Assembly (NCBI GenBank): GCA_019636195.1
Contig: JAHBYA010000005.1
Span: 126,174 to 190,173, forward strand
Length of the DNA stretch: 64,000 bases
Direction of reading: 5' to 3'
Origin: Planctomycetota bacterium
Lineage (GTDB): Bacteria; Planctomycetota; UBA8742; UBA2392
Numbering within the stretch: position 1 is the stretch's first letter; the number at the start of each line of letters is the position of its first letter. This document shows, in pieces, positions 26,156 through 33,918 of this stretch. Under the pieces are notes generated by a model. That model was not told where the DNA came from. It ran no database searches and saw only the letters and a list, made by a program, of their open reading frames with translations. The position numbers and the translations under genes are program-made.

Positions 26156-26704
26156 ATGACTGAACCTGCACGCATCGGCATTGTCACCGTCAGCGACCGC
26201 GCCTCGCGCGGCGAGTACGAAGACAAGGGCGGCCCCGCCATTGAAGAAGAGCTGTCCAGCATCCTGCTTTCCGACTGGGAGGCCGTGACCGTCGTGATCC
26301 CCGACGAGCAGAAGCTGATTGCCGACACCCTGATCGACCTGTGCGACAATGAGGGCTGCTGCCTGGTCCTTACCACCGGCGGCACCGGCCCAGCCGCCCG
26401 CGACGTCACGCCCGAAGCCACCGAGCAGGTGTGCGGCAAGATGATGCCCGGCTTTGCCGAGCTGATGCGCAGCGAAAGCCTGAAGGTTGTGCCGACCGCG
26501 ATTTTGTCGCGGCAGGTGGCGGGGATTCGCGGCAAGTCGCTGATCATCAACTTGCCGGGCAACCCGCCCGCGATTCATGATTGCCTGCTGGCTGTGTTTC
26601 CGGCGGTGCCGTACTGCATTGATCTGCTGGAAGGCCCGTGGCTTGAGACGGACGAGGCGTACTGCAAGGCGTTTCGTCCCAAGCACGCAAAGAAGAAGCC
26701 GTAA
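26156..26704 (+). CDS. mog: Molybdopterin adenylyltransferase (MogA/MoaB family)
   Basis: 182 residues. It activates molybdopterin by adenylylation before molybdate insertion. Family motifs are IGIVTVSDRASRGEYEDKGG at the start, LVLTTGGTGPAARDVTPEAT (the pterin-binding TTGGTG) and LIINLPGNPPAIHDCLLAVF. It is slightly longer at the C-terminus than the average MogA, with a basic tail. Its presence implies that the organism makes molybdenum cofactor. No other cofactor genes are nearby. Confidence 0.92.
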   Translation: MTEPARIGIVTVSDRASRGEYEDKGGPAIEEELSSILLSDWEAVTVVIPDEQKLIADTLIDLCDNEGCCLVLTTGGTGPAARDVTPEATEQVCGKMMPGFAELMRSESLKVVPTAILSRQVAGIRGKSLIINLPGNPPAIHDCLLAVFPAVPYCIDLLEGPWLETDEAYCKAFRPKHAKKKP

Positions 26705-26815
26705 GGTCCAGCACAGAGTTGGCAGAGAACGGCAAAAGCGGGCCGCCGCTCAGGCTTGCCGCGATTCCTTGCGGCAACCCGAGGCCCGAACAGGCAGAGG
26801 GCTTTGCCGCCCGGC

Positions 26816-27508
26816 CTACTCGGCTGGGCCGAAGCCGCGTGAGCCTTTCAGGCTCCAGACCACGCGGCCCTTGACCGCCTCACGGCCCACCGGGCCGAAC
26901 TCGCGGCTGTCGCGGCTGTCGGGCGGGTTGTCGCCGACAAAGAAGTACTCGTTGTCGGCCAGCTTCAGCGGCTGGCTCAGCCACCAGCGCGGCTCAAGGG
27001 GCCGGTCTGTGTTCCAGGTGTCGGGGGGCGTGCCGGTGCGGGGGTGAACTTCAAAGTCGTCGCTGAACAGGCGGTGGTAGCGCGCGGCGACGGTGCGGCC
27101 GGGCATGCCCGCCAGCCGCTTGATCAGCGGGTTGTGCGACTCGCCCTCGACCTCAAGCACGTACACGCCCAGTTCACGGTCGGGGGTCGCGGTTTGATCG
27201 ACCAGCAGCACATCGCCCGGTTGAAAGGTGGGCTGCATGCTGTGGCCCTGCACTTTGACGGCGCGGAAGTTGACGGCCATAGTCAGCACCAGCGGCGGCA
27301 GCGCCAGCGGCAGCACCAGCAGCGGCGGCAGCCACGCCCGCGACCAGCGCATGCCGGCCATGCCCAGCGACAGCACCCACCAGCCCGCGACAAACGGCGC
27401 CAGCCCCGGCATGTCGGGCAGCACCGTCAGCGCCAGCAGCAGCGTGCACAGCGCAACCGGCGTGCAGGCCAGCAGCGCGGTCGTGATGCGTCGCGGCGCT
27501 TTATCCAT
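26816..27508 (-). CDS. lepB: Signal peptidase I
   Basis: 230 residues from ATG 27508; the open frame reaches 27898 only as the antisense of pyrR. Two to three N-terminal membrane helices (residues ~8-80) precede the periplasmic catalytic domain. The catalytic Ser90 lies in GHSMQPTF and Lys130 in LIKRLAGMPG, with the family box GDNPPDSRDSREFGPV near the end. It removes signal peptides from exported proteins, of which this window encodes many. The gene starts divergently from pyrR, 86 bases apart. Confidence 0.92.
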   Translation of the reverse strand: MDKAPRRITTALLACTPVALCTLLLALTVLPDMPGLAPFVAGWWVLSLGMAGMRWSRAWLPPLLVLPLALPPLVLTMAVNFRAVKVQGHSMQPTFQPGDVLLVDQTATPDRELGVYVLEVEGESHNPLIKRLAGMPGRTVAARYHRLFSDDFEVHPRTGTPPDTWNTDRPLEPRWWLSQPLKLADNEYFFVGDNPPDSRDSREFGPVGREAVKGRVVWSLKGSRGFGPAE

Positions 27509-27593
27509 GCCTGTATCATTGCATGGCCGGCGCCGCACAGCGAGTGCGCGGATGCCACTGGCGCGGAGCCGGCCGGTTTTCCAGAATCGCGGG

Positions 27594-28106
27594 ATGACCA
27601 GCCACGTACACGCCGACGCAGCGGCGATCGCGCAGGCGATTGACCGCCTGGCCGCCGAGATTGCGGCGCGGCACCCGCAGCCGCCGGTGCTGGTGGGCAT
27701 ACGCACCAACGGCGTGCCGCTGGCGCAGCGTTTGTCGGCGGCGCTGGGCGGTTGCGAAACGGGGGCAATCGACATCACGCTGTACCGCGACGACTTGCAG
27801 GGCCGGGCGCTGCCGCAGGTGCTGGGCAGCGACATCCCCGGCGACATTGAGGGCAAGCGCGTGATCCTGGTGGACGACGTGCTGTACACGGGGCGCACGG
27901 TGCGCAGCGCGCTGATTGAGCTTGCCGATTACGGGCGCCCGCAGCGTGTGGAGCTGTGCGTGCTGGTGGACCGCGGCCTGCGCGAGCTGCCGATTGCGGC
28001 GGACTATGTGGGAATTCGATTGGAAACGCGGTCAGGGGACCACGTAAAAGTGGAACTGCTGGAAAGCGGTGCGGGGCATGACGCGGTGCTCTTGCGTCGG
28101 GCCTGA
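27594..28106 (+). CDS. pyrR: PyrR bifunctional pyrimidine regulator / uracil phosphoribosyltransferase
   Basis: 170 residues from ATG 27594. The phosphoribosyltransferase signature is VILVDDVLYTGRTVRSAL, and GIRTNGVPLAQRL and DITLYRDDL are also PyrR-like. PyrR binds pyr mRNA in response to UMP to cause attenuation and has weak uracil phosphoribosyltransferase activity. No pyr biosynthetic genes are adjacent in the window, so which transcripts it controls is not visible. The length is slightly under the usual 175-180. Confidence 0.9.
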   Translation: MTSHVHADAAAIAQAIDRLAAEIAARHPQPPVLVGIRTNGVPLAQRLSAALGGCETGAIDITLYRDDLQGRALPQVLGSDIPGDIEGKRVILVDDVLYTGRTVRSALIELADYGRPQRVELCVLVDRGLRELPIAADYVGIRLETRSGDHVKVELLESGAGHDAVLLRRA

Positions 28107-28164
28107 AACAATGTACAACTGAGACGCAATCTCAGTACGGGCCAACACAGTTGAGGACATTGCC

Positions 28165-29106
28165 ATGCGATACGCCATCGGATTTGCCGCCATGTTTGCT
28201 GTCTGCCTGCTGGGCGTTGCCATATTGGCCGACGCGCAGAACGCCGCGCCGCCTGAGCTCAAGGCCGCGCGCGCCAAGGCCGTGGACTTCAAGGCCGAGC
28301 TGACCGATGGCTGGAAGGCCGCCGAGCCGGTGACGGTCAAGACCGCGCACCGCCCCGGCGAGCCGGGCCCGGAGGTTGAGTTGCGGGCGCTGCACGACGG
28401 CGAGCACGTGTACATCATGGCGCGCTGGAAGGACGCGACGAAAAGCGACACCAAGAAGGCATGGGTGTTCAAAGCGGGCGCCTGGACCAAAGCGGAAGGC
28501 GACGAAGACCGCGTCGCGCTGGCCTTCGGCGGCAACGCCGCAGGCTTTGCCGAAAAGGGCTGCGGCGCGCTGTGCCACAACGGCGAGATGCGCACCACCG
28601 ACAAGGCGCAGGTGGCAGACCTGTGGCACTGGAAGGCCGGGCGCGGCGGCCAGCACGGCGAGTGCGACGACCAGCACTTCGCGGGCGGCGACAAGGGCCG
28701 CCCCGACGACGCCGGCAAAAGCGCATACGAAACCAACGGCGACAAAGAGGGCAAAGCCCCGCTTTGGGTCTGGAAAGAGGGCGCCGACATCAAGGGCGCG
28801 TTCAATGCCGACAGCTCGGTCGAGTTGCAGGGCAATCACGAGTTTCCCGAAGGCTACAGCGTGCCCAGCGTGCGCCTGCGGGCCCCGACGGACAGCCGCG
28901 GCGACGTAAAGGCCGTAAGCAACTGGCACGACGGCATGTGGACCGTGGTGCTGAAGCGCAAGCTGGACACCGGCAACGCCGACGACGTGCAGTTCAAGGC
29001 CGGCGAAAGCGCGCTGTTCGCGGTCGCGACGCTGGACAACAAAGGCGTCGATAAGGGCACCGACCACGCCAAGTCCGGGGTGGTCAAGCTGGCGCTGGCG
29101 AAGTAG
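28165..29106 (+). CDS. Secreted haem protein, ethylbenzene-dehydrogenase-related domain
   Basis: 313 residues with a signal peptide (MRYAIGFAAMFAVCLLGVAI, cleaved near ADAQ). The domain order fits the haem-binding gamma-like domain of DMSO-reductase-type enzymes (EB_dh): ELRALHDGEHVYIMARWKD, then KGCGALCHNGEM near residue 131, and VVLKRKLDTGNADDVQFKAG at the end. The haem-site cysteines are spaced C-x3-C-H and not C-x2-C-H. It would act as a periplasmic electron-transfer protein. No catalytic molybdenum subunit lies nearby. It is followed directly by a converging gene, with no gap. Confidence 0.8.
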   Translation: MRYAIGFAAMFAVCLLGVAILADAQNAAPPELKAARAKAVDFKAELTDGWKAAEPVTVKTAHRPGEPGPEVELRALHDGEHVYIMARWKDATKSDTKKAWVFKAGAWTKAEGDEDRVALAFGGNAAGFAEKGCGALCHNGEMRTTDKAQVADLWHWKAGRGGQHGECDDQHFAGGDKGRPDDAGKSAYETNGDKEGKAPLWVWKEGADIKGAFNADSSVELQGNHEFPEGYSVPSVRLRAPTDSRGDVKAVSNWHDGMWTVVLKRKLDTGNADDVQFKAGESALFAVATLDNKGVDKGTDHAKSGVVKLALAK

Positions 29107-30642
29107 TCAGCGCGCGCGGTACACGCGCACGTTGGCGACGCGCGGCGTGCCGTCATCATGGCGCAGCAGCGTATCAAGGCGCTGCTGCGCCTTGCGGCTT
29201 AACGCGCCGGTGTCGGTGCGCGGGCCGGCCAGGATGACGGCTTCAAGCTCGCGCCGCGCCGTGGACTCGTGGTTGGCCACGAAGTTCTGCCAGTTGGCGC
29301 GGCGGGCGGATTCGTCGGCGCCCGTGAACGTCCATTGCACCTGCCAGCTTTCGTCGCCCACATTGATCGGCAGGTCGTACTGGCCGGCAAAGCCCGTCTG
29401 CACGCCGCCGGTGGTGTGATTGACCGCGGGCGACTGGTCGTGGCGCGATGGCGCCTGCTGCGAGTCGCCGCCGAAGATCATCACCAGCGCGACGATGGCC
29501 GCGATGATGGCCGCGATCACGATGCCCAGGATTGTCACCTTGATCCAGCTCAGCGGCGCGCCGCCCTTGACCAGCCCCGTGCTGCCGTTGACCAGCACGT
29601 TGTACGGCTTGTCCTTGAAGCGGTAGCTCATGATGTACACGGGCAGCAGGGCATACTTGAAGCTCTGGCCCCAGAAGTTGGTGTTGACGCTCAAGAAGCG
29701 GTGGGTGTCGCCGGGCACGTCACGCGCGCAGCGCGAGCGGCACTCGTCGCGGATGCCGCGCTCGGCGATGTTCCAGCCCTGCTTCAGGTCAATGCTGTAG
29801 CGCTCGGCGCGGAAGCCCGCGAGGTATTTGCTGTCGTAGGGCACAAGCTGCTTGGTGGGGAAGGGTTCAATCTTCTCCAGCAGCGCTTCCAGCGGCGTGC
29901 CGTAGTACTGCTTGCTGGCGCACACCAGCCAGTCGTCAAAAAAGTCGCGCCGTTGCCCGCTGGTCCAGACCCAGCGAATCTTGCGCACCTGGCGCGTCTG
30001 GCGGCGGCCCTGGCTGTCGGTGTAGCTTTGGGTCACGTAGTAGTAGTAGCCCGCTTGCGCGGTCCAGCTTGAGTGGCTTTGGGTGTCATAGGTCCAGAAG
30101 GGCACGTACACGCCGTGCAGGTCGTCCACGTTCGCGCGCTGCTGCAACGCGCCGGGCCGCACCAGCTTGACCCACAGCTTGCCCCAGAAGCCGTCGCCGC
30201 CGGACAGCCACTTGCGGAACTTGTCAACCGCGTCGGCGGGCTTGAAGTTGAAGGGCAGCAGGCTTTCGGGTTGCAGCACGCCCGGCGGCAGCTCTTCTTC
30301 AACGATGCGCTTGCCGCCGCAATAGTCGCAGCGCGCGGTCTGGGCGCCGGCGGCGACGATGATGTCCGCGCCGCAGTCCTGGCATTTCACTTCGCGCTGG
30401 CCCGTGGTCTGCACGTGCTGCGCGTGGCCGAGGTAGCGGGCAAAGGCGTCGTTCAGGTCGTATTCAATGACGGCGGCGCCCTCGCGCACCGCAATCACCT
30501 GCGTGTGGCCGCAATAGCCGCACTTCATTTCGCGCGCGCCGGGCTTGTACTCAAGGTCGGCGCCGCAACCGGTGCAGGGCAGCGTGGACACGCTGGTCTT
30601 GTTGCCCTCTACCGGGCCGTCGTCATTGTCGTGCTCGCTCAT
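29107..30642 (-). CDS. Membrane protein with two N-terminal zinc ribbons
   Basis: 511 residues from ATG 30642. Two zinc ribbons are visible (CTGCGADL...CGYCG and CQDCGADI...CDYCG) in the first 110 residues. A central domain follows (VYVPFWTYDTQSHSSWTAQ, YYYYVTQSYTDSQGRR), then one membrane helix (KVTILGIVIAAIIAAIVALV) near residue 390 and a C-terminal domain. This architecture is annotated only as a zinc-ribbon or primosomal-protein-N'-like family in databases; the cellular role is unknown. The cytoplasmic zinc ribbons and single anchor suggest a membrane-linked sensor or scaffold, by inference. Confidence 0.7.
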   Translation of the reverse strand: MSEHDNDDGPVEGNKTSVSTLPCTGCGADLEYKPGAREMKCGYCGHTQVIAVREGAAVIEYDLNDAFARYLGHAQHVQTTGQREVKCQDCGADIIVAAGAQTARCDYCGGKRIVEEELPPGVLQPESLLPFNFKPADAVDKFRKWLSGGDGFWGKLWVKLVRPGALQQRANVDDLHGVYVPFWTYDTQSHSSWTAQAGYYYYVTQSYTDSQGRRQTRQVRKIRWVWTSGQRRDFFDDWLVCASKQYYGTPLEALLEKIEPFPTKQLVPYDSKYLAGFRAERYSIDLKQGWNIAERGIRDECRSRCARDVPGDTHRFLSVNTNFWGQSFKYALLPVYIMSYRFKDKPYNVLVNGSTGLVKGGAPLSWIKVTILGIVIAAIIAAIVALVMIFGGDSQQAPSRHDQSPAVNHTTGGVQTGFAGQYDLPINVGDESWQVQWTFTGADESARRANWQNFVANHESTARRELEAVILAGPRTDTGALSRKAQQRLDTLLRHDDGTPRVANVRVYRAR

Positions 30643-30840
30643 GTGCGCTTCTTTTAATCCTTCCCGGCCCGGCATGGTAGTGCCGCCTGATTTTCGTCCG
30701 GGCGTATTTCCTGCGCGCGCCCGCCGTGGCATCATGGGGCCTTGGCTGGTCATTGTGCCCGCGTTTGACCGATTGCATGCTGGTGCAGAGACCCATAGGG
30801 CGCCGGGCAGCGCGCCACCACGCGCCCGCCCAGCCGGACC

Positions 30841-30845
30841 GGAGG
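30841..30845 (+). promoter_or_regulatory. Ribosome-binding site that points to an ATC start for rsfS
   Basis: GGAGG, seven bases before ATC 30853. No ATG, GTG or TTG lies in frame between the upstream stop TAG 30796-30798 and the conserved RsfS N-terminus. Confidence 0.6.
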
Positions 30846-30852
30846 CTGGACC

Positions 30853-31206
30853 ATCGACTCGCTTGAACTTGCCCGCGTCGCCTACACGGCGTGCGCCGAA
30901 AAGCGCGGCACCGACATCCGCATCCTTGAAGTGCGCGGCTTGACGATCGTCGCCGACTACTTCGTGATCTGCACAGCCAGCAGCAGCACCAACGCCCGCG
31001 CCATCGCCGACGAAGTAAGCGAGCAACTGCGCCACCGCGCGGGCCGCAAGCCCATGGGTATTGAGGGCCGCGAAGAAGGCTGGTGGGTGCTGGTGGACTT
31101 CGGCGACATTTTGGTGCATGTGTTCCAGTCCGAGGCGCGCGAGTATTACGGCATTGACCAGACGTGGGCCGACGCGCACATCGTCAAGCAGTCCGAAGCC
31201 GCCTGA
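30853..31206 (+). CDS. rsfS: Ribosomal silencing factor RsfS, apparent ATC start
   Basis: 117 residues if translation starts at ATC 30853. The first conventional in-frame start, GTG 30931, would remove 26 residues that match the family N-terminus (DSLELARVAYTACAEKRGTD, then IRILEVRGLTIVADYFVICT). RsfS binds ribosomal protein uL14 and blocks subunit joining under nutrient limitation. Further family blocks are EGREEGWWVLVDFGDILVHV and FQSEAREYYGID. A Shine-Dalgarno GGAGG sits seven bases ahead of the ATC. Rare AUU/AUC starts occur in genes under translational control such as infC, so this may be regulatory; a base-calling error is the alternative. Confidence 0.85.
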   Translation: MDSLELARVAYTACAEKRGTDIRILEVRGLTIVADYFVICTASSSTNARAIADEVSEQLRHRAGRKPMGIEGREEGWWVLVDFGDILVHVFQSEAREYYGIDQTWADAHIVKQSEAA

Positions 31207-31284
31207 GGTTCCCAACGTCGGGCGCTTGCCACCATCGCCGACCCCACCGGCGCAACCGTGGCGTTGATGAAGCCAGCCTTGCCG

Positions 31285-32529
31285 TCACATGAAGTTGGGC
31301 GTGTGCAGGTCGCTCAGCGTCTGCGCCTGCGCGGGTGAAAAACCCGCGTTGAGCAGGCGCTTCACGCGGTTTTCGTGCATGACTTCCATCAGTTCGCGAA
31401 ACGCGCTGTGGCCCTTGGCCACAGCCGCGGGATCCGTGCCGCCGGCGGCAAGGATTGTCAACGAGTCCTGCACCGCGTAAGGCACGCCGCCCGCGCCGGC
31501 CAGCGTGGCGCTGCGTTTGCGCACGGCGGCTTCAAGGCGCGCGTACATGGTGTGGTCGTGGCTGAGCGCGTGCTTGACGTGGCTCATGCCGAAGTGCACG
31601 TGGCGCGTTTCATCGGCGCGGGCGCGGCGCACGATGTCGGCGGTGACTTCGTCGGGGGCGTGCATTTCAATGTAACGCAGCAGATCCAGAAACGTGCCTT
31701 CGCCCAGCACGCTCAGCAGGAATGCGGCCTCGGTAAAATCTTCGAGTGTCAGCAGGCTGTGCAGACTGGCGCTGGTGGTGGCATGGCTGATGCCGACGCC
31801 GCCGCCGCCGACGCGGGCGCGCTTCAGAAACACGTCAATGTGCCGCGCTTCGTCGGCCATCTGCGTGGCCAGAAACTGCGCCGTTTCAACATAGTGGGGG
31901 TGCAGCCGCGCGATGAAGCGGCTGGGCACGTACAGCGCCGACAGCTCGTTTTCGGCCAGAAAGGTGAAGACCTGCCCTAGCGCGCGCTGCAACGGTCGCG
32001 GCAGGGGCTTGATGCGCGCCCACTCGATGTCGGTGTCGGCGTTCCATTGGGCGCTGACGGCCTGGTCGTAAAGTTGCGCGACATCGGGGGGTGCGGCGTG
32101 CGCGAGGTCGTTGATGGTGCAGGGGTACACGGGCCCGCCGGGCTCAACGCGGGCGCCGCGGGGGGCAAAGCCGGTGCCGGGGTCGGCGCTTGGGGCAAAG
32201 GGCACGGCGGCCAACATGTCGGCGGCCTCAATGCGGCCGCCGTGGGGCTTGAGGTCAAGATTGTCCTCGATTGCGCCGCGCGGTGCGCCAAAGCTGCCCT
32301 TGCGCAGCAGGATGCGCGTGGCGCCGCCTTGATCGGCTGTGGCTTCCAGCAACTCGTGGCGTTCAACCTTGCACCAGGTGCCGAGTTCGTCGATGGCGTG
32401 GGATTGACGCGTCAAGACCGCCAGCACGCCGCCGGGCTCAAGCAGGTCCAGCGCCGGCCGCACCAGCGCCAGCATCCCGCCGCCAAAGGGCAGGTCGCCG
32501 GTGTCAATCGCAATGGCTGCGTTAGTCAT
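31285..32529 (-). CDS. TusA-like domain fused to ferritin-like di-iron domain
   Basis: 414 residues. Residues ~1-80 resemble TusA/SirA sulfur-carrier proteins (LALVRPALDLLEPGGVLAVL ... DELGTWCKVERHELLEA ... TRILLRKG), but the N-terminal C-P-x-P active site is absent. Residues ~150-340 are a ferritin-like four-helix bundle with two metal half-sites, ENELSALYVPSRF...ADEARHIDVF and LGEGTFLDLL...ADETRHVHFG, which would bind two metal ions. Its ATG overlaps the toxin stop codon by eight bases (ATGACTAA at 32522-32529), so it is translationally coupled to the toxin-antitoxin pair. The function is unknown; redox or oxygen chemistry is inferred from the fold. Confidence 0.7.
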   Translation of the reverse strand: MTNAAIAIDTGDLPFGGGMLALVRPALDLLEPGGVLAVLTRQSHAIDELGTWCKVERHELLEATADQGGATRILLRKGSFGAPRGAIEDNLDLKPHGGRIEAADMLAAVPFAPSADPGTGFAPRGARVEPGGPVYPCTINDLAHAAPPDVAQLYDQAVSAQWNADTDIEWARIKPLPRPLQRALGQVFTFLAENELSALYVPSRFIARLHPHYVETAQFLATQMADEARHIDVFLKRARVGGGGVGISHATTSASLHSLLTLEDFTEAAFLLSVLGEGTFLDLLRYIEMHAPDEVTADIVRRARADETRHVHFGMSHVKHALSHDHTMYARLEAAVRKRSATLAGAGGVPYAVQDSLTILAAGGTDPAAVAKGHSAFRELMEVMHENRVKRLLNAGFSPAQAQTLSDLHTPNFM

Positions 32530-32821
32530 CGTCCGGCTTCATCCATGCATCGGGGTGGCGAGACCCGTGCACAACCGCGATCACGTACACGAGTTCATCA
32601 TCCTGCACATAGGCGACATTGAATCCAAATCGCTGTTCCACAGCTCGCCTGACGCCGGCGGTGACTTCCGGGAACGACCGGGGGAACTGTGAAATCGATT
32701 GAATCAGGCGATCCAGTTCATCGACAAATCGCTGGCCCAAGCCGGTTGATTGTCGCTCGTACCAGGCGAATGCTTGCCGAATCTGGCGTTCTGCAGCGGG
32801 TTCAATAACGACCGCTTTCAC
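32522..32821 (-). CDS. RelE/ParE-type toxin
   Basis: 99 residues from GTG 32821, whose G-T-G-A overlaps the antitoxin stop. The fold signature is that of the ParE/RelE superfamily: a helical hairpin (AAERQIRQAFAWYERQSTGL) followed by beta strands ending VAYVQDDELVYVIAVVHGSR and HPDAW. Such proteins either cleave mRNA at the ribosome or poison gyrase; sequence alone does not decide. The 4-base overlap with the antitoxin gene is the standard arrangement. Its 3' end overlaps the TusA/ferritin-like gene. Confidence 0.88.
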   Translation of the reverse strand: MKAVVIEPAAERQIRQAFAWYERQSTGLGQRFVDELDRLIQSISQFPRSFPEVTAGVRRAVEQRFGFNVAYVQDDELVYVIAVVHGSRHPDAWMKPDDD

Positions 32822-33036
32822 GCGCTGCCCTTGCGGAGTTCGGCCATTACCTCGCTCCAGGGCCGGCCCGTGGAACCTTCCGACCGGAATGCGGCCAATC
32901 GCTGCTCGATCAATTGGCGCTCCCACTCCGGCACCGGCAGGTCCTGCTCGGCGCGCAGGCTTTCCCACACCATTTCCAGCAGGCGCAGCTTTTCTTCGCG
33001 GCTGAGCTTGGACACGTCGTCGGCTGTGACGCCCAT
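32818..33036 (-). CDS. Antitoxin, addiction-module component family
   Basis: 72 residues from ATG 33036 with GGAGGAATC directly upstream. DDVSKLSREEKLRLLEMVWE followed by SLRAEQDLPVPEWERQLIEQ matches the family of small helical antitoxins named addiction module component (TIGR02574-like) that pair with RelE/ParE toxins. The C-terminus (GRPWSEVMAELRKGSA) is the usual toxin-binding end. It usually neutralises the toxin and may repress the operon. Confidence 0.85.
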   Translation of the reverse strand: MGVTADDVSKLSREEKLRLLEMVWESLRAEQDLPVPEWERQLIEQRLAAFRSEGSTGRPWSEVMAELRKGSA

Positions 33037-33076
33037 GATTCCTCCGGCAAAAGTATAGCACACGCCCGCGACCGAC

Positions 33077-33886
33077 CTACCACCCGCCCTGTTCGTCCAG
33101 TGCGGCTGTCAGGCTTGCGTAGCCTTCTTCGCGGGGCGGCAGCCACTCTTTCAGGCCCTCCAGCTCAAGGATTCGGCGGTGGGCGGGGTTTTCCCACTTC
33201 ATGGCAAACAGGCCGCGCTTGAACGCTTCCAGCTTGGCGGCGTTTGCGCCGGGCAGCGCGTCGAACATGCAGTGGTCAAAGCCCGGCGTCGTCCAAAGTA
33301 CCTGCAACTTGCCGGTATCGACGCGGCCTGCCGCCTGTTCCAGTACCCAGATCAGGTCACCGACCGCGCCCGCCTGCGCGCGGCCTTCGTGCAGGGCCTT
33401 CAGCACGTCCAGCTCGCTGGTGCCGGTGTCGCCGTGCTTGCCGACGTCGGTGTCAAAGGGCAGCAGCTTCACACTTGACAGGTCAACACCCTGCGCCCGC
33501 AAAAAGTGCAGCGGCAGGATGCGCGCCTGCGTGCTGTCGCGGCTGCCCACCGCCAGCGTCTTGCCGTGCAGGTCAGGCAGCGACTTTATGCCCGCGTCTT
33601 TGCGCACGACAATGCGGGCCTTGAAATCACGGTCCGAATCGCGCATGCCCAGGCTCAGCGACTTGCCCTGCGTGCGCCGCTTGACGCGCACGTGCGCCAG
33701 CGGCGTGTTCCAGGCGATGTCGATGTGGCCGGCCAGCAACGACTCGACCTGCCGCTCGTAGTTGCTGAACAGGCAGAAGTCCATCGGCACGTGCTGGCCG
33801 CGAAAGTGCTCGCGGATGCCCTCCCAGATCGGCACCACCTTGGCGTCGTAGGCCACCGCGCCCAGCAGGATCGTTTCGTCGGCCAT
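33077..33886 (-). CDS. PhnD-like phosphate/phosphonate-binding protein without signal peptide
   Basis: 269 residues. The periplasmic binding-protein fold of the PhnD family is recognisable: LLGAVAYDAKVVPIWEGIRE, SLLAGHIDIAWNTPLAHVRV, LPDLHGKTLAVGSRDSTQAR and LKALHEGRAQAGAVGDLIWV. Unlike true ABC-transporter binding proteins it starts MADETILLG with no export signal or lipobox, and no permease or ATPase genes are adjacent. It is more likely a cytoplasmic ligand-binding or enzyme-like relative. It is followed by the toxin-antitoxin unit and preceded by an acyl-CoA dehydrogenase gene on the same strand, 32 bases apart. Confidence 0.75.
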   Translation of the reverse strand: MADETILLGAVAYDAKVVPIWEGIREHFRGQHVPMDFCLFSNYERQVESLLAGHIDIAWNTPLAHVRVKRRTQGKSLSLGMRDSDRDFKARIVVRKDAGIKSLPDLHGKTLAVGSRDSTQARILPLHFLRAQGVDLSSVKLLPFDTDVGKHGDTGTSELDVLKALHEGRAQAGAVGDLIWVLEQAAGRVDTGKLQVLWTTPGFDHCMFDALPGANAAKLEAFKRGLFAMKWENPAHRRILELEGLKEWLPPREEGYASLTAALDEQGGW

Positions 33887-33918
33887 GCCATCTCCTTTGA
33901 TTGCTGCCGTTCACCAAT

